DNA from: DATMBF01 sp035559595
Lineage (GTDB): Bacteria > Bacteroidota > Ignavibacteria > UBA10030
Length of the DNA stretch: 64,000 bases
Reading direction: 5' to 3'
Assembly: GCA_035559595.1 (NCBI GenBank)
Contig: DATMBF010000005.1
Span: forward strand, 186,001 to 250,000
This document shows positions 8,764-17,467 of this stretch, in pieces (position 1 is the first letter of the stretch; each line of letters begins with the position of its first letter). Position numbers and translations under genes: made by a program. Under the pieces are notes generated by a model that saw only the letters and a list, made by a program, of their open reading frames with translations, was not told the DNA's origin and searched no databases.

Positions 8764-9458
8764 AGGTGATTCTCGCATATATGTTGGTTTTCCAGTGTTG
8801 CCTGGCGCAGAGCGGAGGACCTATCGGCTCAGCTTCCAAAGCTGATGATGCGCATGTATTTCAGAGCAGGGAGACAAAGTCCGTCACTGTCGCGATAGTT
8901 GCGTCACTGATTCTCCCGGGCGCGGGGGAGTGGTATGCGGGAAATCTTCAGACCGGTCGATATTTCCTCATGGCAGACGCGGGTCTCTGGCTCACGTACG
9001 CAGGTTTCAATTTCTACGGGGACTGGATCCGCGATGATGCGCGTGACTTTGCCGCCATGCGAGCCGGAGTTGATTTACGAGGCAAGGATGAGCAATTTGA
9101 AACGAATGTCGGCAACTTCATGAATGTCCACGAATACAACCAGGCTCGATTGCGTGATCGCCAATATAATCGACTGTACGATCCGAATTCATCGTATGCA
9201 TGGCAATGGGATAGTGACGCGAGCCGGATGCGGTTTCGTGATCTGCGGATTCGAAGCGATCAACTCTTTCAAAACGGACGGTTTGTGATCGCTGCTATGG
9301 TTGTGAACCGGATTATTTCGGCATTTGTAGCCGCACGGGCTGCAGCAGCATATAACCGCTCCATGCGCTCGGAGTCCAATTGGCGATTCGATGCCGGAGT
9401 TCAAGGTGGACTCGCTCTTCCACATGGATTTGAGGTCAGAATCTCGAAAGCATTCTAA
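8760..9458 (+). CDS. Exported protein of unknown function (DUF5683-like)
   Basis: 232-residue protein with a short signal peptide (MKVILAYMLVFQCCLAQ, likely cleaved near residue 18) and a mid-protein segment, SLILPGAGEWYAGN followed by an aromatic hydrophobic stretch, that resembles the LPGxGxxYxG motif of Bacteroidota DUF5683-type membrane proteins. A second hydrophobic stretch is near residues 177-200 (FVIAAMVVNRIISAFVAARAA). The start at 8760 gives a clean signal peptide and an ATGA overlap with mtaB. The role is unknown; an inner-membrane or periplasmic location is inferred. The DUF assignment is tentative and needs a profile search. Confidence 0.75.
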   Translation: MKVILAYMLVFQCCLAQSGGPIGSASKADDAHVFQSRETKSVTVAIVASLILPGAGEWYAGNLQTGRYFLMADAGLWLTYAGFNFYGDWIRDDARDFAAMRAGVDLRGKDEQFETNVGNFMNVHEYNQARLRDRQYNRLYDPNSSYAWQWDSDASRMRFRDLRIRSDQLFQNGRFVIAAMVVNRIISAFVAARAAAAYNRSMRSESNWRFDAGVQGGLALPHGFEVRISKAF

Positions 9459-9482
9459 ACCGCAATCTCTTCAACGAGCGAG

Positions 9483-9514
9483 TCCCGCCGACGAGTTGGC
9501 GGGATTTTTATTTT
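9483..9514 (+). terminator. Intrinsic terminator before truA
   Basis: Seven-bp GC-rich stem (9483-9489 with 9498-9504), an 8-base loop and a T-rich tail TTTTTATTTT. It ends the mtaB-exported protein unit 11 bases before the truA start codon. Confidence 0.88.
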
Positions 9515-9524
9515 CGGCAACCTT

Positions 9525-10253
9525 GTGAAAAACGTTAAGCTGACGCTGGAATATGATGGTACCGATTTTGTTGGGTGGCAGATTCAACCCAACGGAAGAT
9601 CGGTTCAGGAGGTGGTCGAAAAGGCCTTAGGGACATTGCTCCAGGAGGATATCAGAACGAATGCGGCCGGACGTACCGATGCAGGGGTTCATGCCAGGGG
9701 GCAGGTCGTCAACTTTAAGACTTCGAAGGAATATTCATTGGGAGAAATCCAAAAGGGGTTAAATGCCCTTCTTCCTGAAGATGTCGCTGTGCTACGTGCT
9801 GAGGAGGTGCCGGATGATTTTCACGCAAGGTACAGTGCGAGAGAGAGGTCTTATTCGTATCATATAGTTCGGCAACCGTCCGCTCTGATGCGCAAGTTCA
9901 CTTGGTATGTCGGTTATAAGCTTGATTCGAATCTCCTTGTTGAATGCTCTCGCCGAATCCTGGGGGAACATGATTTTCAATCGTTTTCAAAGAATGGCTC
10001 AGCAACACAACATTATCGGTGTATTGTTCGGCGGGCAGATTGGGAAATCACTGATGCAAGCATTATTTTTCGGGTGTCGGCAAACAGGTTTCTTTACGGA
10101 ATGGTCCGGGCTATGGTCGGAACGATGATCGAAGTAGCTCGCGGCTACCGCACGCTGGAGGAGTTTGAAGATATCCTTCGAGCAAAAGACCGATCGAAGG
10201 CAGGAATGTCTGCCCCGGCACAAGGCCTGTTTCTGGAGGAAGTGGTGTATTGA
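9525..10253 (+). CDS. truA: tRNA pseudouridine(38-40) synthase
   Basis: 242-residue pseudouridine synthase acting on the anticodon stem-loop positions 38-40. The catalytic Asp52 lies in the AAGRTDAGVHARGQV motif; other family marks are YDGTDFVGWQ at the N-terminus, the FHARYSARERSYSYHI segment and RFLYGMVRAMVGT near the C-terminus. The length is typical. The start is GTG at 9525, immediately after the terminator tail, so there is no obvious Shine-Dalgarno or promoter. One base separates its stop from the GTG of trpD. Confidence 0.95.
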   Translation: MKNVKLTLEYDGTDFVGWQIQPNGRSVQEVVEKALGTLLQEDIRTNAAGRTDAGVHARGQVVNFKTSKEYSLGEIQKGLNALLPEDVAVLRAEEVPDDFHARYSARERSYSYHIVRQPSALMRKFTWYVGYKLDSNLLVECSRRILGEHDFQSFSKNGSATQHYRCIVRRADWEITDASIIFRVSANRFLYGMVRAMVGTMIEVARGYRTLEEFEDILRAKDRSKAGMSAPAQGLFLEEVVY

Positions 10254-10254
10254 C

Positions 10255-11268
10255 GTGATCGATCAAGCGATTACAAAGATCTCCCGAAAAGAGAGTCTGA
10301 CTCTCACTGAAGCTCAGCAGGCTATGGATGATATTATGGCTGGACGAGCAACACAGAGTCAAATTGCGGCTTTTCTGATCGGACTCCGTGTCAAGGGAGA
10401 AACCGAGGAGGAGATTGCCGGGTGCGCCCAGTCCATGAGAGCTCATGCGACACCGATTCAAACTCGCCGGACGAATGTCATCGATACATGCGGAACCGGG
10501 GGAGACAATGTGGGAACCTTCAATATCTCGACAGCGGCCGCCATTGTTGCGAGTTCGGCAGGCGCAAATGTTGCCAAGCATGGAAATCGGGCTGTTTCAA
10601 GCCGATGTGGTAGCGCAGATGTGCTCAAAGCATTGGGTGTGAACATTGAAATAGATCCAGCGCAGGCTGGTCGGGTGCTTGATGAGGTTGGCATTACCTT
10701 CTTGTTTGCACCCCTGCTTCACGAAGCGATGAAATATGCAGCTCCCGTTCGGAAGGAGCTTGGTGTTCGGACGATCTTCAATATTCTTGGTCCGCTCACC
10801 AATCCTGCACGAGCTCGTCGACAGGTTGTGGGGGTTTTCGATCCGAATCTTACCGATACTCTGGCGAGAGTGATGAAAGTCTTAGGGGGAGAACATGTTC
10901 TTGTTGTGCACGGTGAAGGAGGGTTAGATGAACTATCGACGGTCGGGAAAACGAGAGTGAGCGAGGTTCGAAATGGAGAAGTTCTGAGTTACTCTGTTGG
11001 CGTGGAGGAGCTGGGAATAAGAAGGGCATCGGTTCAAGAGCTGAAAGGGGGAGATGCACAGGTCAATGCCGATGTTATTCGTGGCATTCTCAGTGGACAT
11101 TATGATGGTGCTCCCAAAGATGTCGTCGTGTTGAATGCCGGGGCCGCGCTCTACACAAGTGGTCTAGCAAGCTCAATCCGTGATGGTGTAACCATGGCAA
11201 AAGAAGCCATTGACTCTCGGGCCGCGAGCAGGAAACTCAAAGCGTGGATAGAGGCCTCCAGGAGCTAA
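10255..11268 (+). CDS. trpD: Anthranilate phosphoribosyltransferase
   Basis: 337 residues. The enzyme joins anthranilate and PRPP, the second committed step of tryptophan synthesis. Motifs seen: DTCGTGGDNVGTFNIST (PRPP-binding GTGGD), AKHGNRAVSSRCGSADVL, and the acidic metal-site residues near GGLDELS. The GTG at 10255 is chosen over an upstream ATG at 10165 because the upstream part overlaps truA by 89 bases and is not family-like. It is followed seven bases later by a CorC-like gene, not directly by trpC. Confidence 0.96.
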   Translation: MIDQAITKISRKESLTLTEAQQAMDDIMAGRATQSQIAAFLIGLRVKGETEEEIAGCAQSMRAHATPIQTRRTNVIDTCGTGGDNVGTFNISTAAAIVASSAGANVAKHGNRAVSSRCGSADVLKALGVNIEIDPAQAGRVLDEVGITFLFAPLLHEAMKYAAPVRKELGVRTIFNILGPLTNPARARRQVVGVFDPNLTDTLARVMKVLGGEHVLVVHGEGGLDELSTVGKTRVSEVRNGEVLSYSVGVEELGIRRASVQELKGGDAQVNADVIRGILSGHYDGAPKDVVVLNAGAALYTSGLASSIRDGVTMAKEAIDSRAASRKLKAWIEASRS

Positions 11269-11275
11269 GTATTCA

Positions 11276-12124
11276 GTGAAACCAATCAAGGAACTTCTTA
11301 AAAGTCTGTTAGTTAAGAGCGGTTTCTTCAAGACCGGTCTATCCGAGGAGGATCTCAAAGAAGTTCTGGAGGCTGGGACCATCAGTGGTGCCCTGGATAG
11401 GACGGAGCATGAGCTGATTAAGAGCATTCTTGAGTTTACCGATACGACGGCGCGAGAGATCATGGTGCCCCGCCCCGACATCGTTGCTCTCGATATCAGC
11501 ATACCGACCGAGATCCTTATCCGAAAGGTTATCGACGAAGGGTACTCCCGACTTCCGGTGTATAGCGGTTCTATCGATAGGATCATCGGCATTATCTACA
11601 GCAAAGATCTCCTGAGCCTTCTGGAACATCGCGATTTGATCATTCTCCATGACATCATTCGTCCGGCGTACTTTGTTCCTCAATCGAAGAAAATCAGTCA
11701 ACTGCTCCGCGAGTTCCAACAGAATAAGATTCATTTGGCCATTGTGGTGGATGAGTTTGGGGGAACAGAGGGGATTCTCACGATGGAAGATATTATCGAG
11801 GAAATCGTGGGAGAGATTCATGATGAGTACGATGAGGTGCAAAAGCCCGTCGAACAGGCAGTAGACGGTTCGACGATTGTTGATGCAAACATCAGCATTC
11901 ATGACTTCAACGAGCAGTTCCGGGCGAACATTCCCGAAACGGTTGACTACGATACTCTCGCCGGCTTTCTCCAAAAGCTGACGGGAAGATTGCCGGAATT
12001 GAATGAAGAGATTAAACATCTCGACTTCACGTTCAAGATCGTCAACAAAACCGCTCGTCGGATTCGTCAAGTGAAAGTCACGCTCGATGGCAAGTCGTCC
12101 GTGCAACAACAAAAGATCTCATGA
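11276..12124 (+). CDS. CorC/HlyC family CBS-domain protein
   Basis: 282-residue soluble protein with the layout of CorC/TlyC: a leader, paired CBS domains at about residues 60-180 (IMVPRPDIVALD, LPVYSGSIDRIIGIIYSKDLL, LAIVVDEFGGTEGILTMEDIIEEIVGEI in parts) and a C-terminal CorC_HlyC domain (VDYDTLAGFLQKLTGRLPE). The DUF21 membrane domain of the larger CNNM-type relatives is absent. The family is associated with Mg/Co efflux and was once called haemolysin. Its start is GTG at 11276. It lies inside the trp string and its stop overlaps the trpC ATG, so it is likely co-expressed with tryptophan genes. Confidence 0.88.
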   Translation: MKPIKELLKSLLVKSGFFKTGLSEEDLKEVLEAGTISGALDRTEHELIKSILEFTDTTAREIMVPRPDIVALDISIPTEILIRKVIDEGYSRLPVYSGSIDRIIGIIYSKDLLSLLEHRDLIILHDIIRPAYFVPQSKKISQLLREFQQNKIHLAIVVDEFGGTEGILTMEDIIEEIVGEIHDEYDEVQKPVEQAVDGSTIVDANISIHDFNEQFRANIPETVDYDTLAGFLQKLTGRLPELNEEIKHLDFTFKIVNKTARRIRQVKVTLDGKSSVQQQKIS

Positions 12125-12891
12125 ACATCCTCGAGCAGATACTGGCCGTTAAGCGGAAGGAAGTCGAAACAGCGAAGTACACTCTTCCGTTGAGGGCAAT
12201 CGAACGACTTATTGCACATCGCAATGATTTCCGTCCGTTCATGGCGGCCTTGAAGGGACCCACGCTGAGGCTCATAGCGGAAATCAAGCGTGCATCCCCT
12301 TCTCGAGGTGAGCTGATAAGGAACTTTGATCATCGAAAGCTGGCCCGTGAGTACGAGTCATTTGGCGCACGGGCTCTGTCGGTCTTAACGGATCGTGAGT
12401 TTTTCAAGGGTTCCCTCGATCACCTTAAGGATGTACGTCGAGAGACGAGTTTACCTATCCTTCGCAAGGATTTCATCATTGACGAATATCAGTTGTACGA
12501 GTCGGTTCTCTACGGCGCAGATGCCGTTCTTCTCATTGTAGCGGCACTTGATCACGCGTCCTTCAGAACTCTGTATCGCGCGGCAAGAGAGCTTGGTTTG
12601 TCGGTGTTGGTTGAGACAACAAAGAGAGAAGAGATTGACAGTGCGAACGAAATCGATGCAGAGATTATCGGTGTGAATAATCGGGATCTAACGACGTTTA
12701 ACGTTTTATTGGAACGCTCTTTGGAGCTACGCAGCGCTATTCGACCAGGGGCTGTTGCCGTAAGCGAAAGCGGAATGAGGTCGAAGGACGATCTTTTGAA
12801 AATGAAAGAGGCGAAGTATGATGCCGTGTTGGTTGGAGAAGGATTGAGAAGTCCACAGCTCCGCTCAGTCGTTGCAGGTGAAGTGGTATGA
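12121..12891 (+). CDS. trpC: Indole-3-glycerol phosphate synthase
   Basis: 256-residue TIM-barrel enzyme converting CdRP to indole-3-glycerol phosphate. Family motifs are AEIKRASPSRGEL (catalytic Lys), LSVLTDREFFKGS, LPILRKDFIIDEYQ (second catalytic Lys), ETTKREE, IGVNNRDLTTF and SESGM. The length is normal and it is separate from trpF, unlike the fused enterobacterial enzyme. Four-base ATGA overlaps on both sides (with the CorC-like gene and trpF) suggest translational coupling. Confidence 0.96.
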   Translation: MNILEQILAVKRKEVETAKYTLPLRAIERLIAHRNDFRPFMAALKGPTLRLIAEIKRASPSRGELIRNFDHRKLAREYESFGARALSVLTDREFFKGSLDHLKDVRRETSLPILRKDFIIDEYQLYESVLYGADAVLLIVAALDHASFRTLYRAARELGLSVLVETTKREEIDSANEIDAEIIGVNNRDLTTFNVLLERSLELRSAIRPGAVAVSESGMRSKDDLLKMKEAKYDAVLVGEGLRSPQLRSVVAGEVV

Positions 12892-13550
12892 TTGGAAGTG
12901 TCCAAGACTTATTTGTAAAGATTTGTGGCATTACGAATCTTGATGATGCGCGACATGCCGTGCGAAGCAAAGCAGATGCGGTCGGGTTTGTGTTCTACAA
13001 GGACAGCCCCCGTTATATTGAACCGCGAAAGGCCGCTGACATTTCTGCCAAATTACCCGAACATATTTCGAAGATCGGGGTGTTTGTCAATGCCGACAGA
13101 AAAGTTATTCACGAGGTAATCTCAGCGGTAAACCTGAGCGCTGTCCAACTCTACGGTCATGAGGGGCCAGATGATCTTGTGAATTTTGAGACGAGTGTGA
13201 TCAAGGTCTTTCGCATTAAGGATGATTTCGACGTGGAGGTTATGCGAAACTATATTGTCGATGCGTTCCTGCTTGATACCCACAAGGAGGGGGTGTACGG
13301 CGGCACAGGCAAAACGTTCAATTGGAACATTGCCTTGCGGGCGAAGGAGTATGGGAGAATTATTCTGTCTGGCGGATTGACACCGGACAACGTTGAAGAT
13401 GCGGTTCGATTTGTTGAACCGTACGGGGTTGATGTAAGTAGCGGCGTAGAGTTGTTTCCGGGGAAGAAGGATCCTGAAAAAGTCCGTGAATTCATTGTCC
13501 GTGCAAAGAGTGTGCGTCTCACGTACAACGAACCAGACGAGGAGAGATGA
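12888..13550 (+). CDS. trpF: Phosphoribosylanthranilate isomerase
   Basis: 220-residue TIM-barrel isomerase (PRA to CdRP). Motifs: VKICGITNLDDA with catalytic Cys, GFVFYKDSPRY, VGVFVNA-type strand (IGVFVNAD), VQLYGHE, LLDTHKEGVYGGTGKTFNW with catalytic Asp, LSGGLTPDNV and VDVSSGVE. It carries about ten extra N-terminal residues (MIGSVQDLF) before the first strand. It overlaps trpC upstream and trpB downstream by four bases each. Confident by motif and neighbourhood. Confidence 0.95.
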   Translation: MIGSVQDLFVKICGITNLDDARHAVRSKADAVGFVFYKDSPRYIEPRKAADISAKLPEHISKIGVFVNADRKVIHEVISAVNLSAVQLYGHEGPDDLVNFETSVIKVFRIKDDFDVEVMRNYIVDAFLLDTHKEGVYGGTGKTFNWNIALRAKEYGRIILSGGLTPDNVEDAVRFVEPYGVDVSSGVELFPGKKDPEKVREFIVRAKSVRLTYNEPDEER

Positions 13551-14752
13551 AACTTCACGGCAATTATATTGGCACAATGCCGGATGAGAAGGGACATTTC
13601 GGCAAGTTCGGTGGAATGTATATCCCGGAAACGCTCGTTCCTGCCGCAGAAGAACTTGCGAAAGCGTATACGCTGGCCAAGACTGATCCTGGTTTTCGAC
13701 GGGAGTATCGGTATTACCTGAGACACTATGTCGGTCGGCCGACGCCGTTGTACTATGCCCAGAGGCTGTCCGAGCACATCGGACGGGGAAAGATCTATCT
13801 GAAGCGAGAAGACCTTTGCCACACGGGGGCGCATAAGATCAACAATACGATCGGGCAGGTTCTGCTAGCGAGACGGATGGGAAAACGACGGATTATTGCC
13901 GAAACCGGAGCTGGTCAACACGGCGTCGCTGTGGCCACGGTTTGTGCGTTGTTTAACCTTGAGTGTGTGGTGTACATGGGGGAAGAGGATATGCGCCGGC
14001 AAGCACCGAATGTCGCTCGAATGAGGTTACTCGGTGCTGAAGTTCGGTCGGTGAACAGCGGCTCGAAGACATTAAAAGATGCGACCAGCGAAGCGATCCG
14101 AGATTGGGTTACAAACGTCGAAACGACATTCTACATCATCGGCTCGGTCGTTGGCATGCACCCCTATCCGATGATGGTTCGGGATTTCCAGAGTGTAATC
14201 GGCGAGGAAACACGTGAGCAGGTGCTGGAGCAGGAGGGTCGTTTGCCTGATGTGATCGTTGCCTGCGTTGGTGGAGGAAGCAATGCAATTGGGATGTTCT
14301 ACCCCTTTCTGGACGACGCCGATAAGATTCAACTTGTTGGAGTTGAGGCTGCCGGACTCGGTCTGGAGACAGGCAAGCACGCAGCATCATTGACGGCAGG
14401 ATCGCCGGGCGTCCTCCACGGTGCGATGCAGTATGTTCTGCAGAATGCAGAAGGGCAAATCGCTGTGGCGCATTCGATTTCTGCAGGGCTGGATTATCCG
14501 GGGGTCGGGCCCGAACATTCGTATTTGAAAGAACTCGGATTGGTGCGATATGAAACAATTGGCGATGGGGAGGCGCTCGAGGCTTGCACTGTGCTCGCTC
14601 AAACGGAAGGGATTATTCCAGCGCTCGAATCAGCACACGCGATTGCCTGGGTTATTGGCCACCTGCGACCTGACAAAGACGTCATTGTCACTGTGAACCT
14701 TTCTGGGAGGGGAGACAAAGACCTCGATATCATCATGTCCAATCGCACGTAA
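13547..14752 (+). CDS. trpB: Tryptophan synthase beta chain
   Basis: 401-residue PLP enzyme joining indole and serine. The PLP lysine is Lys97 in HTGAHKINN; other motifs are FGGMYIPETL near the start, LKREDLCHTG, AETGAGQHGVA, and the phosphate-binding VACVGGGSNAIG. It is of the TrpB1 type that normally pairs with TrpA. No trpA follows; the next open frame is a glycosyltransferase that continues in the same frame right after the TAA. TrpE and TrpG are encoded 32 kb downstream. Confidence 0.96.
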   Translation: MKLHGNYIGTMPDEKGHFGKFGGMYIPETLVPAAEELAKAYTLAKTDPGFRREYRYYLRHYVGRPTPLYYAQRLSEHIGRGKIYLKREDLCHTGAHKINNTIGQVLLARRMGKRRIIAETGAGQHGVAVATVCALFNLECVVYMGEEDMRRQAPNVARMRLLGAEVRSVNSGSKTLKDATSEAIRDWVTNVETTFYIIGSVVGMHPYPMMVRDFQSVIGEETREQVLEQEGRLPDVIVACVGGGSNAIGMFYPFLDDADKIQLVGVEAAGLGLETGKHAASLTAGSPGVLHGAMQYVLQNAEGQIAVAHSISAGLDYPGVGPEHSYLKELGLVRYETIGDGEALEACTVLAQTEGIIPALESAHAIAWVIGHLRPDKDVIVTVNLSGRGDKDLDIIMSNRT

Positions 14753-14764
14753 CCGACGGTTACC

Positions 14765-15796
14765 ATTCTGAATTCCTCCAAATTAGTTCCTCTCGGACAA
14801 CTGGACGTTTCAATTGTCATTGTCAACTGGAATACGAAGGACGATTTGGCCAACTGCCTCCGATCATTCCAGAATGAGCAGATGAAAGTCCGTTTCGACA
14901 TTACCGTCGTCGACAATAGGTCGACGGACGGGAGTAGCGAAATGGTGCGGAATTACTTTCCCGCAGTCAGATTAATAGCAAATGAGCGAAACCTTGGATT
15001 TGCCGCGGCTGCGAATCAGGGAATACGTAACGCATCGGGAAGATACATTCTCCTTCTCAATCCTGATATTATCAATCATCCGGGTACACTTGAAGGCTTG
15101 GTTAAAACATTTGACCAATTGCCGGATGCGGGAGCGTTGGCGCCAAAGCTTTTGAACGCTGATGGCAGCCTTCAGTCAGGCTACTTCCGGAAATATCCAT
15201 CGGTGGGTCAAGTCCTCTTTTTTCACACGTTTCTTGCACCATGGTCAGAAAAAAGCTCGTGGTTAACTCGCAAGTATTTTGAAGACGTGCGTCACGATGC
15301 GGATGAATTGTATACGGTAGAGCAGATTCCTGGCGGATGTATTATGGTATCGCGTGAAGTTGTTGAATCGGTCGGCCTTCTGGATGAGACGTTCTTTCTC
15401 TTCTATGAAGATGTTGACTGGTGTTTCCGAATACGGTCATCCGGGAAGAAACTCTATGTTCAGCCTAAGTACTCGATGACCCATTTGGGAGCGCGCAGTT
15501 ACGAACAATCGGACCGAACGTGGATGAAGGCAAGGTTTGGGCTAAGTCTAAATCTCTTTATCGATAAACATGGCTCGCTTGTGCAACGTATTGTTACGAG
15601 AGCCTTGACGTTTTTCAATAGCTTGCTGATTGTGATTCTCAGACGACTTCAGCTGAGTATTGTGGCAAGTTCTGAACGCGATCGGATAGCGAAGAGTCTA
15701 CAATCGCATAAACTCCTTCTCGTTACGTTCCTTGAGCACTATTGTCCAAGGTTCTTCCCCTCCAATGTTGAACGACTTTTGCCGGAGCAGTGGTAA
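14765..15796 (+). CDS. Glycosyltransferase family 2
   Basis: GT-A fold family 2 transferase, probably adding a sugar in surface polysaccharide synthesis. The first strand VSIVIVNWNTKDDL, the nucleotide-sugar VVDNRSTDGS, the LLLNPDI acid motif and the late EDVDWCFRIR motif (as in rhamnosyltransferases) are clear. The start is a problem: the first strand lies upstream of the first usual start codon (TTG at 14846), and between the trpB TAA and that TTG there is no ATG, GTG or TTG in frame. Initiation at ATT 14765, CTG 14768 or CTG 14801 is possible; the given start is a guess. The end overlaps the next ATG by one base. Confidence 0.85.
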   Translation: MLNSSKLVPLGQLDVSIVIVNWNTKDDLANCLRSFQNEQMKVRFDITVVDNRSTDGSSEMVRNYFPAVRLIANERNLGFAAAANQGIRNASGRYILLLNPDIINHPGTLEGLVKTFDQLPDAGALAPKLLNADGSLQSGYFRKYPSVGQVLFFHTFLAPWSEKSSWLTRKYFEDVRHDADELYTVEQIPGGCIMVSREVVESVGLLDETFFLFYEDVDWCFRIRSSGKKLYVQPKYSMTHLGARSYEQSDRTWMKARFGLSLNLFIDKHGSLVQRIVTRALTFFNSLLIVILRRLQLSIVASSERDRIAKSLQSHKLLLVTFLEHYCPRFFPSNVERLLPEQW

Positions 15797-16491
15797 TGAA
15801 GAAAGGTATTGGGTCAGAGATACGAGAGCAGGCCTTTCGTGATACGAAGAGCTACTACATCGATGCTCCCCCACGACTGTTCTCTGAGAATCTTATTAGC
15901 TTTGCCAGAAAGTACTGCGGCCCTCGTCTGCTTGATGTCGGATGTGCGACAGGGAATTATATGGTCGAGCTACAATCAAAAGGATTCCATTGCACCGGAG
16001 TTGACGTTAACCAACGGTATGTTTCTCTTGCACGAAAACGTGGACTCGATGTTCACCTCGTGAAGAAGAAATTCCCTTTCGAGGATAACTCATTTGATTC
16101 ATCCGTCGTCTTTGAGGTGTTGGAACATGTGTTGGATATTGGAACGGTATTGAAAGAGATCAGAAGGGTCACTCGGTCGACTGTTCTCATTACCGTTCCG
16201 AATTGTGCGGATCTTGAGAAGATGAGACACGATGGCGTAGTATTTGAACACGTTTTGGATACAGATCACAAAAACTTTTTCACACCTCAGTCGCTTGACC
16301 GAACACTTCGAGATCATTTCCCGACCGATAGAGTGATGATATGGCGAGGCGATCCGATTAGCCCGGCCTCGTTCGTTGCCGATGCACCGACGCGTTTTGC
16401 ATTACGGGCAATGCGGAGGCTTCGCCTCTTAAAGCCAAAATACTACTTCAGGTTATATGCGATGATTATTCTGAAGAAGACTGGTCGATGA
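15796..16491 (+). CDS. Class I SAM-dependent methyltransferase
   Basis: 231-residue methyltransferase with the Rossmann motif I LLDVGCATGNYMVEL, the acidic end of strand 2 in CTGVDVN, and the post-motif FPFEDNSFDSSVVFEVLEHV typical of Methyltransf_11-type enzymes. Its substrate is unknown; between two glycosyltransferases, modification of a sugar or glycolipid is the natural guess. The ATG at 15796 shares its A with the upstream TAA (TAATG), indicating coupling; a GTG six bases earlier is possible but less likely. A His-rich loop (FEHVLDTDHKNFF) is noted. Confidence 0.88.
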   Translation: MKKGIGSEIREQAFRDTKSYYIDAPPRLFSENLISFARKYCGPRLLDVGCATGNYMVELQSKGFHCTGVDVNQRYVSLARKRGLDVHLVKKKFPFEDNSFDSSVVFEVLEHVLDIGTVLKEIRRVTRSTVLITVPNCADLEKMRHDGVVFEHVLDTDHKNFFTPQSLDRTLRDHFPTDRVMIWRGDPISPASFVADAPTRFALRAMRRLRLLKPKYYFRLYAMIILKKTGR

Positions 16492-16495
16492 AAGC

Positions 16496-17467
16496 ATGAT
16501 CGACGTCTCCGTCATTATCGTTAATCATAACCGGAAGGACCTCCTCGAGCACTGTCTGCGATCTGTTGTTGAGGCGAACGTCCAGAAGGAGGTTATTGTT
16601 GTCGACAATGCATCGACGGATGGTTCGCGTGAGCTTGTGGAAAGACTCTTTCCCGACGTCGTTCTCATCAAAAACAGTACAAACGAGCGTTTTGCCAAGC
16701 CGAATAATGACGCGATGAGAATTGCGCGCGGACGATACTTCTTTCTCCTCAACAACGACGCAATTCTCCAACCCGGCTCCCTGGAGAGCCTTTTGGCGTT
16801 TATGGAAAACCATCCTGATGTTGGCATGGTCGGTCCTCAACTCCTGAATCCGGACGGGAGTATTCAGCCGTCATGTCTTGGGTTCATGTCATTTTGGACT
16901 CATCTTTTCGATATGCTCGCGCTTGATAGGCTTTTTCCAAATTCACCGTTTTTCGCCGCAATGCCAATGACGTATTTTGACCATTCGACCGAACGAGAAG
17001 TTGATCACATCATGGCGGCCGCACTTCTGGTCAGGGCCGAGGCCGTGGCACAGGTTGGCCTTATGGATGAGCGGCTGACGATCTATTACAACGATACCGA
17101 CTGGTCTTTCCGATTCAAGGCAGCTGGATGGAAGAGAGTCTTCTATCCCGCTGCAAAGGTCATTCACCATGGGGGGCAAACTACTGCAAGAATCAAACGA
17201 GACAAGGGAGTTCTCGAAGAGCAGTACGACAACACGATACTCTACTACCGAAAGCGGTATGGGCTGACCGGCGTCTTCTACTACAGAGTGTTCTTGTTCT
17301 TTGGATTTGTCGCGAGACTTCTATACTGGGCGGTGCGGAGTGTTATGAACAAATCTGAGGACAACCGGTGGATGTTCGAATTCTCTCTTCGTTCCGTGAG
17401 AGTTGCTATTTCGCCGCCGAAGATTTCTCTAAGCTCTCATTCCGATGTATCTTCATCACGCGCCTGA
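16496..17467 (+). CDS. Glycosyltransferase family 2
   Basis: 323-residue GT2 enzyme, similar in build to the one at 14.8 kb: DVSVIIVNHNRKDLL, VVDNASTDGSRE, the metal-site neighbourhood FFLLNNDAIL, and the late YYNDTDWSFRFKAAG motif. A hydrophobic stretch near residue 265-280 (VFYYRVFLFFGFVARLLYW) suggests membrane contact. It likely transfers a sugar from a nucleotide donor onto a lipid-linked glycan. The last 62 bases overlap the convergent GT4 gene, so its C-terminal tail (about 20 residues, Ser-rich) is antisense to the end of that gene. Confidence 0.9.
   Translation: MIDVSVIIVNHNRKDLLEHCLRSVVEANVQKEVIVVDNASTDGSRELVERLFPDVVLIKNSTNERFAKPNNDAMRIARGRYFFLLNNDAILQPGSLESLLAFMENHPDVGMVGPQLLNPDGSIQPSCLGFMSFWTHLFDMLALDRLFPNSPFFAAMPMTYFDHSTEREVDHIMAAALLVRAEAVAQVGLMDERLTIYYNDTDWSFRFKAAGWKRVFYPAAKVIHHGGQTTARIKRDKGVLEEQYDNTILYYRKRYGLTGVFYYRVFLFFGFVARLLYWAVRSVMNKSEDNRWMFEFSLRSVRVAISPPKISLSSHSDVSSSRA

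Noticed and set aside
10200..10260. Trp leader peptide or T-box ahead of trpD
   Set aside because: trpD is one base behind truA, so there is no room for a leader; no Trp-rich short frame was seen.
11339..12112. Open frame of 257 codons antisense to the CorC-like gene
   Set aside because: Shadow of a conserved gene; no hallmark of a real protein.
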